A stretch of DNA of 6,586 nucleotides, from contig JAAZOZ010000350.1 in the NCBI GenBank assembly GCA_012797505.1, positions 1 through 6,586 on the forward strand, read 5' to 3'. The stretch is from Smithella sp. (GTDB lineage: Bacteria; Desulfobacterota; Syntrophia; Syntrophales; Smithellaceae). Of the stretch, positions 1 through 5,421 are shown piece after piece. Every line of letters begins with the position of its first letter. Position 1 is the first letter of the stretch. Both the position numbers and the translations under genes were made by a program. The notes beneath the pieces are model-generated. The model was not told the origin of the DNA, did no database searches, and saw only the letters and a program-made list of their open reading frames with translations.

Positions 1-68
1 CAGACGCCATGCGCTTATAGTTCATTCGCCCGGGCTGTGAAGCATGTTCAGATCTTCCACAAACCTCC

Positions 69-76
69 GGGAGGAG
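69..76 (+). promoter_or_regulatory. Shine-Dalgarno site deciding the aldehyde dehydrogenase start
   Basis: GGGAGGAG lies at 69-76, with its GGAGG core 7 bases before ATG 82. It sits inside the longer GTG-started reading frame, which argues that the GTG at 37 is not the start. The core is the right half of a short inverted repeat (CCTCC, G, GGAGG at 64-74). Confidence 0.75.
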
Positions 77-81
77 CACAG

Positions 82-1461
82 ATGGAACCATCGGCAATGA
101 ACGCGTTATTGCAGTCACAAAAGGCCTTCTTCCAATCGGGGGAAACCCGCGGCATTCCTTTCCGCATTGCCGCGCTGAAAAAGCTCAAGGCGGTCATCGG
201 TGATCATGAAAAGGAAATTCTGGCCGCCGTGTATGAAGATCTGCGAAAGGAGGCCACCGACGCCTACGCAACGGAAATTTCCGGCGTGTATACCGAAATC
301 AAGCTGGCCATTGAAAACGTGAGCGACTGGGCGGCGCGGGAAAAAGTCCCGACCCCGTTTTTCATGCGGCCGTCCAAAAGCTATATTTACAAAGAGCCCT
401 ACGGCGTGGCGCTGATCATCGCACCCTGGAATTATCCTTTTCAGCTGTTGATCCTGCCGCTGGTCGGCGCAATCGCCGCGGGCAATACGGCCATTCTGAA
501 ACCTTCGGAAATTTCGTCGCACACGGCGGCCGTCCTGGAAAAAATCATCCGCGCCGCTTTTCCCCCGGAATATATTTGCGTCGTTCAGGGGGGAGCTCCC
601 GAAACGAAGGCGCTTCTGGAATTGCCCCTCGATTATATCTTTTTCACGGGCAGCGTTCCCGTCGGGAAGGCGGTCATGGCGGCGGCAGCCAAAAACCTGA
701 CCCCGCTGACGCTGGAGCTGGGCGGCAAAAGCCCCGCCATTGTTCACCAGACGGCAAATCTCCGGACAGCGGCCGGCCGGATCAGCTGGGGAAAATTTCT
801 CAATGCAGGACAGACCTGCATCGCGCCGGATTATGTTCTGGCGCACGAATCCATCCGGGACGCCTTCCTGGAAGAACTGGCAAAGGTGATCGTAAAATTT
901 TACGGCCGGGACGCCTCAACGCACCCACGCTACTGCCGGATCATCAACGACCGGCACTTTGAGCGCCTGACGGCGCTTCTGGACAAAACCAAGGCGGTGT
1001 GCGGCGGCAAAACCGACGCCGCCTCGCGCTACATCGAGCCCACCGTGCTGAGTCCGGCGGACTGGACGGATCCGATCATGCAGGAGGAGATCTTCGGCCC
1101 GCTGCTTCCGGTTCTTTCGTATTCCGATCTGGACGACGCGATCCGCCGGATCAACGAAAGGCCCAAACCGCTTGCCTTGTATCTGTTTGCCAACGACAAA
1201 GCGGTCCGCAGAAAGATCATCCGGGAAACCTCCTTCGGAGGCGGCGCCATCAACAACACCATCATGCACATCGTGTCTCATCATCTGCCGTTCGGCGGCG
1301 TGGGGCCCAGCGGTCTGGGCCGCTATCACGGCAAATACAGCTTTGAAACGTTTTCCCACACCAAAAGCATTCTGCGCAGCTACAACCGGACGGATATCGT
1401 GGAGATCGCCAAACCGTACCGGGGCAGAATGATGCGGCTGATTCTGAAATGGATAAAATGA
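82..1461 (+). CDS. NAD(P)-dependent aldehyde dehydrogenase, class 3 (ALDH3)-like
   Basis: Predicted cytoplasmic enzyme that oxidises an aldehyde to its carboxylic acid with NAD(P)+. Numbered from the ATG at 82 (459 residues), the family landmarks appear in order: PWNYP at 115-119, KPSE at 140-143 (cofactor binding), GSVPVG at 190-195 (Rossmann loop), LELGGK at 211-216 with general-base Glu212, GQTC at 243-246 with nucleophile Cys246, EEIFGP at 335-340, and LPFGGVGPSG at 402-411. The Glu-to-Cys distance of 34 and the length under 470 residues fit class 3 enzymes, which often act on medium/long-chain or aromatic aldehydes. The true substrate cannot be read from sequence. An in-frame GTG at 37 would add 15 residues, but the strong GGAGG at 70-74, 7 bases before ATG 82, decides for the shorter form. 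It is the first gene of a likely four-gene operon, 33 bases before the ABC ATPase. The tail is basic and hydrophobic (RLILKWIK) but too short to call a membrane anchor. Confidence 0.93.
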   Translation: MEPSAMNALLQSQKAFFQSGETRGIPFRIAALKKLKAVIGDHEKEILAAVYEDLRKEATDAYATEISGVYTEIKLAIENVSDWAAREKVPTPFFMRPSKSYIYKEPYGVALIIAPWNYPFQLLILPLVGAIAAGNTAILKPSEISSHTAAVLEKIIRAAFPPEYICVVQGGAPETKALLELPLDYIFFTGSVPVGKAVMAAAAKNLTPLTLELGGKSPAIVHQTANLRTAAGRISWGKFLNAGQTCIAPDYVLAHESIRDAFLEELAKVIVKFYGRDASTHPRYCRIINDRHFERLTALLDKTKAVCGGKTDAASRYIEPTVLSPADWTDPIMQEEIFGPLLPVLSYSDLDDAIRRINERPKPLALYLFANDKAVRRKIIRETSFGGGAINNTIMHIVSHHLPFGGVGPSGLGRYHGKYSFETFSHTKSILRSYNRTDIVEIAKPYRGRMMRLILKWIK

Positions 1462-1494
1462 ACCGCAGAGGAAAATCTCCGGATACCTAACGAT

Positions 1495-2472
1495 ATGGCC
1501 GTCATCGAAACCCGATCCCTGACAAAAACCTTCGGCAAAATCCAGGCTGTCCGCGGCATCGATCTGTCGATTGAGCAAGGAGAAATCTTCGGACTGCTGG
1601 GCCCGAACGGCGCCGGCAAAACCACCACCATCGGAATGCTCTGCACCATCATCCGCCCCACCGCCGGCCGCGGCATCGTCGCGGGCTTCGATGTCGCGGC
1701 GTCGCCGACGCAGGTCCGGCGAAACGTCGGCATTGTTTTTCAGGACCCAACGCTGGACACGATTCTCACCGGTCGGGAAAATCTTCAGCTTCACGCGCGC
1801 CTTTACGGGATTCCGGCCGGCATGCGCGCCCTCTGGATTGATGAAATGCTTGCGCTGGTCGATCTGAAGGACCGGGCCGACGATCTGACCCGGACCTATT
1901 CCGGCGGCATGCGGCGAAGGCTCGAGCTGGCGCGCGGCCTTCTGCACCGCCCGGCCGTGTTGTTTCTGGACGAACCGACGCTGGGCCTGGACCCGCAGAC
2001 GCGCGCCCGCGTCTGGGAATACATCCGCCAAACGGCGCGAAAAGAAAACACCACCGTGGTCCTCACCACACACTACATGGAAGAAGCCCAGCAGGTGTGC
2101 GGCCGCGTCGGCATCATTGACCGGGGAAAAATCATCGCTCTGGACACGCCGCAAAACATGATCGATTCCCTGGGAGGAGACATCGTAGCGATCCGCGCGG
2201 AATCGCCTCCGCTGGACCGCATCCGGTCGCTCCCCTATGTATCCTCGGTCAGGATGGTGGACGGCGTCATGGAAGCGACCATGAAATCGGCGCACCTGCA
2301 TCTTGCACAACTGCTGCCTCTGATCCCCGGAGTGCAAAGCGTGGAAATGAGAAAACCGACCTTAAACGATGTCTTCATGAAGCTCACCGGCCGCGATATC
2401 CGCGACGACAACGCGGCAGACAGCGGAAGCTGGGCGGAGACCATCGCGAGATATCAACAGCGGGGGCAATGA
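1495..2472 (+). CDS. ABC transporter ATP-binding subunit, DrrA-like (ABC-2 exporter)
   Basis: Cytoplasmic ATPase that powers an ABC-2 type exporter. In 325 residues it carries a complete nucleotide-binding domain: Walker A GPNGAGKTT at 36-44 (Lys42), Q-loop Gln83 in VFQDP, signature YSGGM at 135-139, Walker B VLFLDEP at 155-161 with catalytic Glu160, D-loop GLDP at 164-167, and switch His193. After about residue 225 comes a C-terminal domain ending in NDVFMKLTGRDIRDD (291-305), a pattern typical of the daunorubicin-resistance (DrrA) subfamily. That subfamily exports drugs, lipids or polysaccharide precursors, and the cargo here is unknown. ATG 1495 is the only reasonable start after the aldehyde dehydrogenase stop at 1461. 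Its ribosome site is weak: the best purine run, AGAGGAAAA near 1467, is about 20 bases away. The 3' end overlaps the permease gene by 4 bases (ATGA), which implies coupled translation and a fixed subunit ratio. Confidence 0.95.
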   Translation: MAVIETRSLTKTFGKIQAVRGIDLSIEQGEIFGLLGPNGAGKTTTIGMLCTIIRPTAGRGIVAGFDVAASPTQVRRNVGIVFQDPTLDTILTGRENLQLHARLYGIPAGMRALWIDEMLALVDLKDRADDLTRTYSGGMRRRLELARGLLHRPAVLFLDEPTLGLDPQTRARVWEYIRQTARKENTTVVLTTHYMEEAQQVCGRVGIIDRGKIIALDTPQNMIDSLGGDIVAIRAESPPLDRIRSLPYVSSVRMVDGVMEATMKSAHLHLAQLLPLIPGVQSVEMRKPTLNDVFMKLTGRDIRDDNAADSGSWAETIARYQQRGQ

Positions 2473-3245
2473 ACGATATGAACCCTTCCAAACTTCTGCA
2501 AAGAGAGCTGATGGGCATTTCCGCCGTCTGGTGGCGGGAATACAAGGTCTTCTGGCGGGAAAAAAGCCGGATCGTCTCGAGCATTGTTCAGCCGCTGATC
2601 TGGCTTTTTCTCTTCGGCAGCGGCATCGGCGCGAGCCTCTCCGTGGAAAACGTCCATTACCGCGACTATATTTACCCCGGCATTCTGACCATGTCGGTCA
2701 TTTTCGGCTCTGTTTTTTTCGGGCTGTATATTGTCTGGGACCGCAAGCTGGACGTTCTCAAGGCCGTCCTCGTCGCCCCCGTGGCGCGCATCAGCATCTT
2801 TTTCGGAAAAGTTCTCGGCGGCTGCACCGACGTGCTGCTGCAGGTGATGATCCTTTTTGCCTTCGCTTTTTTGTTCCCCGCCGTGGATCTTCAAGGCATC
2901 CCGCAGGCGCTCCTGCTTCTGCTGGTCACGTCCATTGCGCTGGTGTCGCTGGGCCTGGCCCTGGGATCGCTGCTGGAAAGTCTGGAAGGGTTTCAGGTCA
3001 TTTCCGCCTTTCTGGTGTTTCCTCTCTTCTTCCTGTCCGGCGCGCTTTTTCCGCTGGATGAAAGACTGCCCTCCTGGCTGACGGGCCTTGTCATACTCAA
3101 CCCGCTGAGCTATACGGTGGACGGCGTCCGCGGAGCGCTGCTGGGGATGAACCGGTATCCATTCTGGGCCGATCTGGGAATTGTCGCCCTGTTTGCCTTG
3201 GTCATGCTGGTCGTCGGCAGCGTCATGTTCAGCCGGATGAAATAA
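2469..3245 (+). CDS. ABC-2 type transporter permease, DrrB-like
   Basis: Inner-membrane subunit of the exporter whose ATPase is the gene just upstream. Its 258 residues show an amphipathic N-terminal stretch (about 15-35, WWREYKVFWREK), then six hydrophobic segments near 36-52, 72-90, 113-137, 145-168, 175-195 and 233-255, the standard ABC-2 topology. The family hallmark between segments 5 and 6 is clear: LSGALFPLDERLPSWL (189-204), then ILNPLSYTVDGVRGALLG (209-226). Length is normal for this family, and two copies (or dimers) normally pair with two ATPases. The start ATG at 2469 overlaps the ATPase stop (ATGA), preceded by a G-rich run at 2462-2466. The next gene starts 24 bases after the TAA stop. 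The cargo cannot be predicted. The neighbouring aldehyde dehydrogenase and phosphoesterase make a lipid-like or hydrophobic cargo conceivable, which is inference only. Confidence 0.93.
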   Translation: MNDMNPSKLLQRELMGISAVWWREYKVFWREKSRIVSSIVQPLIWLFLFGSGIGASLSVENVHYRDYIYPGILTMSVIFGSVFFGLYIVWDRKLDVLKAVLVAPVARISIFFGKVLGGCTDVLLQVMILFAFAFLFPAVDLQGIPQALLLLLVTSIALVSLGLALGSLLESLEGFQVISAFLVFPLFFLSGALFPLDERLPSWLTGLVILNPLSYTVDGVRGALLGMNRYPFWADLGIVALFALVMLVVGSVMFSRMK

Positions 3246-3269
3246 ACATTCTGCGAGGAAAAAACTCCC

Positions 3270-3983
3270 ATGAAAAAACTCCTCTTCAAACTCCTTACGG
3301 TTTTCGCTCTGCTGTTGTTTGCCGCGCAGGCATGGGCCTGGCACGACAAGACGCACCTGATGATCGCCAAAGCCGCCGGGCGAACCTCCTGGTACAACGC
3401 GGCGGGCGCCGATCTGGCCAAGATCAAGGCCGGCAACATCGAAAAATACAATCACTGGTTCAACAACAACGCGGAAGCGGAAGTCACCGTCCGGATGGTG
3501 ATGAATCAGGTCGGGCGTTACAATCAGAGAAACAAGTCGATGGATTCCGAAGGCCATCTGTACGGGGCGATTATCGCTTCGCTTCGGGCCTACGACAAGA
3601 CCGTCCGGTCGGGCAAGTACGCCGAATACCATCTGGACTACTGCGCGCACTACATCGGCGACCTGTCTCAACCGCTGCACAACATTCCCTACGATGACTA
3701 CAATGAGATCTGGCACAGCGCCACGGACGGCGTCGTTGAAAACACCATCTGGGACGAGGTGGACAGGATTGCCGCCCAAATGTACGAGATTCGGTTGAGC
3801 GCTGAAAATTTCGAGGCGGACCTGGCGCGGGAAATCACCCGAATCGCCAATCTCAGCCGCCGCCTGGGGTATCGGCTGCGCAAAGCCAACCGCACGATGA
3901 CGAAGGAGGAAGCCTGCAAGCAGCTGGGTCACAGCGCTTCGCTTTTGAAAGCCGTGCTGGTCCACTATCAGCCGGGCCGGTAG
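3270..3983 (+). CDS. Secreted zinc-dependent phospholipase C / S1-P1 nuclease family protein
   Basis: Predicted exported metal-dependent phosphoesterase of 237 residues. Residues 1-23 form a classical signal peptide (two lysines, leucine-rich core, cleavage after Ala-Trp-Ala at 21-23), so Trp24 becomes the mature N-terminus, as in this superfamily where the N-terminal Trp itself binds zinc. The other expected ligands can be placed: His29 (five residues after the Trp, as in P1 nuclease), Asp48 and His62 (14 apart, as in phospholipase C), His127, Asp131 and His137 within HYIGDLSQPLH (the HxxGDxxQPLH signature), and His149-x3-Asp153. The trinuclear zinc site therefore looks intact. No extra C-terminal lipid-binding domain is present. 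Whether it cleaves phospholipids, nucleic acids or another phosphoester is not decidable by eye; the 12-residue gap between His137 and His149 is nearer the phospholipase C arrangement. GAGGA at 3255-3259 lies 10 bases before the ATG. It is the last gene of the exporter operon. Confidence 0.82.
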   Translation: MKKLLFKLLTVFALLLFAAQAWAWHDKTHLMIAKAAGRTSWYNAAGADLAKIKAGNIEKYNHWFNNNAEAEVTVRMVMNQVGRYNQRNKSMDSEGHLYGAIIASLRAYDKTVRSGKYAEYHLDYCAHYIGDLSQPLHNIPYDDYNEIWHSATDGVVENTIWDEVDRIAAQMYEIRLSAENFEADLAREITRIANLSRRLGYRLRKANRTMTKEEACKQLGHSASLLKAVLVHYQPGR

Positions 3984-3985
3984 AG

Positions 3986-4026
3986 GCGCGCCGCTTACGG
4001 CAGACTACGCCGTCAGGCCGCGCTTT
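3986..4026 (+). terminator. Weak hairpin at the convergent gene junction, possible terminator
   Basis: Outer arms GCGCG (3986-3990) and CGCGC (4019-4023) flank an inner stem ACGGC (3997-4001) / GCCGT (4009-4013) with a 7-base loop, and are followed by only three T residues. It sits between the phosphoesterase stop and the end of the convergent transporter gene, the expected place for a terminator. The internal mismatches and the short T run make it weak, and it overlaps the last codons of the minus-strand gene. Confidence 0.25.
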
Positions 4027-4922
4027 CGTCTCTGATGGCGCAAATCCAGCCACAGGATATAAACGATCATAAAGACGCTGTATACGGCCGAAGGCAGCGC
4101 CGCTTCCTTCTCAAACAGCGCCATGGCCAGGCCGCCGGCGATGCCCTGATTTTTGAGCGTTCCCAGCAGAACCAGGCTGACGATGCGCGGGGGATCCTTC
4201 TTCAGGAAAACGCCGGCCTTTTCCACCACAGCCCCCAGACCGAACGTGGAGGCCAGGACCACCAGCGCGACCGGCGCAATCGTCATCGGCTGCGAAAAAA
4301 TCAGATCCCGGTTTACCCCGATCATCGAATACAAAACGATAAAAAATCCCCAATCCGTCAACAGGCCGCGAAAGGACTCGATCCGGCCGGCCCAGCCCAG
4401 GTAAAGAATCAGTCTCGATAAAATCAGAGGCAAAACGATCAAGAGCAGCATGATCCGGATCAGTTTGTACGGATCGGCAAACGCCGTCCCGACCAGGACG
4501 ATAAACATCACGGGCATCACCAGCAGGGCCGCCAGATAAGAAGCCACCGTCCCCGACAGGGTATAGGAAATGTCGCCTTCCAGAATAGCGGTAAAAGGAA
4601 TGACCGCAACGGCCGGCGGAACGGCGGCGATCAGCACGAAGCCGATCCACAGGTTGGGATCGCGAACGACGAGCGCCGAAGCGGTCAGGATGACGCCTCC
4701 CAGCACGATATACGTCATCGCGATGCCGGCGAGCGACGGCGCGAGAATCGCCCGGGGGTCCCGGAAATAGCTGTTGGGAACATGGATGGTGGCCAGCGTC
4801 ATGACCAGCGCCAGCGCGGGCATCATCGCCGGCGCCGTCCACCGGGCGCCTTGCGGCAGCGCAAGCCCGAGCCCGACGGCCAGACCAAAGATCACGTTAC
4901 GGTTGCCGAGCAGACGAAGCAT
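4005..4922 (-). CDS. Bile acid:sodium symporter (BASS/SBF)-like membrane transporter
   Basis: Predicted inner-membrane transporter of 305 residues with about nine or ten hydrophobic segments covering nearly its whole length and a basic C-terminal tail (RHQRRKRG). Two features resemble the BASS/SBF fold. One is a Pro-containing stretch, AVPPAVAVIPF (100-110), followed by ILEGD. The other is TLKNQGIAGGLA (255-266), in the place where BASS proteins have their second crossover motif with sodium ligands, followed by a Leu-Pro-x-x-x-Tyr pattern (276-281). The canonical BASS sodium residues are not all evident, so ion coupling and substrate (organic anion or other) are open. An auxin-efflux-carrier-type relative is an alternative. 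A TTG at 4934 in frame would give 309 residues, but TGAGGAGG covers exactly those codons, so ATG at 4922 is the better start. It is a single-gene unit, convergent with the exporter operon and divergent from the antiporter block. Confidence 0.72.
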   Translation of the reverse strand: MLRLLGNRNVIFGLAVGLGLALPQGARWTAPAMMPALALVMTLATIHVPNSYFRDPRAILAPSLAGIAMTYIVLGGVILTASALVVRDPNLWIGFVLIAAVPPAVAVIPFTAILEGDISYTLSGTVASYLAALLVMPVMFIVLVGTAFADPYKLIRIMLLLIVLPLILSRLILYLGWAGRIESFRGLLTDWGFFIVLYSMIGVNRDLIFSQPMTIAPVALVVLASTFGLGAVVEKAGVFLKKDPPRIVSLVLLGTLKNQGIAGGLAMALFEKEAALPSAVYSVFMIVYILWLDLRHQRRKRGLTA

Positions 4923-4925
4923 TTG

Positions 4926-4933
4926 CCTCCTCA
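4926..4933 (-). promoter_or_regulatory. Shine-Dalgarno site for the BASS-like transporter
   Basis: On the minus strand this reads TGAGGAGG, ending 3 bases before the ATG at 4922. Pairing through its first GAGG gives a 6-base spacing. It overlaps the alternative TTG start at 4934 and so favours the ATG. Confidence 0.7.
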
Positions 4934-4987
4934 AAAAAATCTAAATTTTCAAACGTGTCACCATACCCAAACACCGGGAATTTTTCA

Positions 4988-5016
4988 CTGATAATTTTCA
5001 GGACCTGTGCTACACT
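4988..5016 (+). promoter_or_regulatory. Sigma70-type promoter with extended -10 for the small membrane protein and antiporter
   Basis: The -10 element TACACT lies at 5011-5016 and is preceded by TGC (5008-5010), giving an extended -10 (TGnTACACT). Seventeen bases upstream is CTGATA at 4988-4993, a four-of-six match to the -35 consensus. Transcription would begin near 5022-5024, leaving a leader of about 33 bases before ATG 5056. No other plus-strand promoter in the spacer is comparable. Confidence 0.55.
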
Positions 5017-5055
5017 TTGGCCCGGAGAACCGCAAGAAGGAAGACCGCTCATCCC

Positions 5056-5403
5056 ATGGGAGTTTTCAACAACGAGACGCTGTTTAAAAAATTCTTTGTC
5101 GCGACCGACTGGGCGGACACAGCCGGATCGGTCCTTGCCGCCCTCGCCGGTTTTGTCTTTGCCCTCGCCACGCTGCTTTTTTGCAGTCTGGTCCTTTTTG
5201 ATTTCGGCTTCCGGAAAACCACGGCGGACAACCTTGCCGTCCAACAAACCTACCTGCTACTGCTCTGGGCCTTGTTCGTTTCCAAGCTGCTCGGCAAAGA
5301 GTACGAGGTGGACCTGTCCTGCGATCCGCACCGGCCGCTGGGCGCTAAAGACCGGCTGATCGTCATCGGCAGGCTGGACGGCATTAAGCGCTTCGTGGAT
5401 TAA
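5056..5403 (+). CDS. Small two-helix membrane protein with RCK_C (TrkA-C)-like tail
   Basis: I do not recognise this 115-residue protein as a named family. Hydrophobic segments at about 24-48 and 62-78 predict two membrane helices. The segment PLGAKDRLIVIGRLDGIKRF (94-113) resembles the last strands of the RCK_C/TrkA-C domain (pattern Gly-Asp-x-Leu-Ile-Val-Ile-Gly then a helix), the regulatory domain found on potassium channels and cation antiporters. Only about the final third of that domain would be present, so the match is suggestive rather than firm. No potassium-channel selectivity filter (TVGYG) exists. An in-frame TTG at 5017 would add 13 residues rich in Arg, but it falls almost on the -10 element; ATG 5056 is preferred, with AAGGAAG (5037-5043) 12 bases upstream, a rather long spacing. 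It lies 18 bases before the antiporter gene and is likely co-transcribed, hinting at an accessory or regulatory subunit. Confidence 0.72.
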   Translation: MGVFNNETLFKKFFVATDWADTAGSVLAALAGFVFALATLLFCSLVLFDFGFRKTTADNLAVQQTYLLLLWALFVSKLLGKEYEVDLSCDPHRPLGAKDRLIVIGRLDGIKRFVD

Positions 5404-5406
5404 TCC

Positions 5407-5413
5407 GGAGGAA
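5407..5413 (+). promoter_or_regulatory. Shine-Dalgarno site of the cation:proton antiporter
   Basis: GGAGGAA ends 8 bases before ATG 5422 and starts 3 bases after the stop of the preceding gene. It is one of the strongest ribosome sites in the window and fixes the antiporter start. Confidence 0.75.
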
Positions 5414-5421
5414 CCGACGCC

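Larger units (their letters stand above)
4923..5055. other. Divergent AT-rich intergenic region with short direct repeats
   Basis: This 133-base spacer separates the two start codons and is clearly richer in A and T than the genes around it. It contains three same-orientation copies of a short motif: AATTTTCA at 4944-4951, AATTTTTCA at 4979-4987 and AATTTTCA at 4993-5000. The last two lie around the -35 side of the plus-strand promoter. For the minus-strand gene only a poor promoter candidate is visible (GTGAAA, 17 bases, TATGGT, reading leftward from about 4988). The copies could bind a regulator or could be chance in AT-rich DNA. Confidence 0.45.

Noticed and set aside
1..40. Possible tail of an upstream gene ending at TGA 38-40 or TAG 18-20
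   Set aside because: Only 6 to 13 codons are visible and nothing distinguishes the two frames, so no gene end can be claimed.
916..2337. Long minus-strand open frame (473 codons) opposite the aldehyde dehydrogenase and ABC ATPase
   Set aside because: The translation is rich in Arg, His, Gln, Asp and Gly without domains, and it covers two strongly supported plus-strand genes. It is an antisense by-product of GC-rich codon use.
2454..3965. Long minus-strand open frame (503 codons) opposite the permease and phosphoesterase
   Set aside because: Low-complexity Gln/Glu/Lys/His composition, no recognisable domain, and it lies wholly opposite well-supported genes.
3985..3992. GGCGCGCC palindrome just after the phosphoesterase stop
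   Set aside because: An 8-base GC palindrome is expected by chance in DNA of this composition. It matters only as part of the weak hairpin described at this junction.
4939..4959. Minus-strand promoter built from GTGACA (a near-consensus -35) and the TTTAGA/TAGATT region
   Set aside because: The spacer would be only 10 to 12 bases, too short for a sigma70 promoter. The alternative GTGAAA-17-TATGGT is only a weak candidate.
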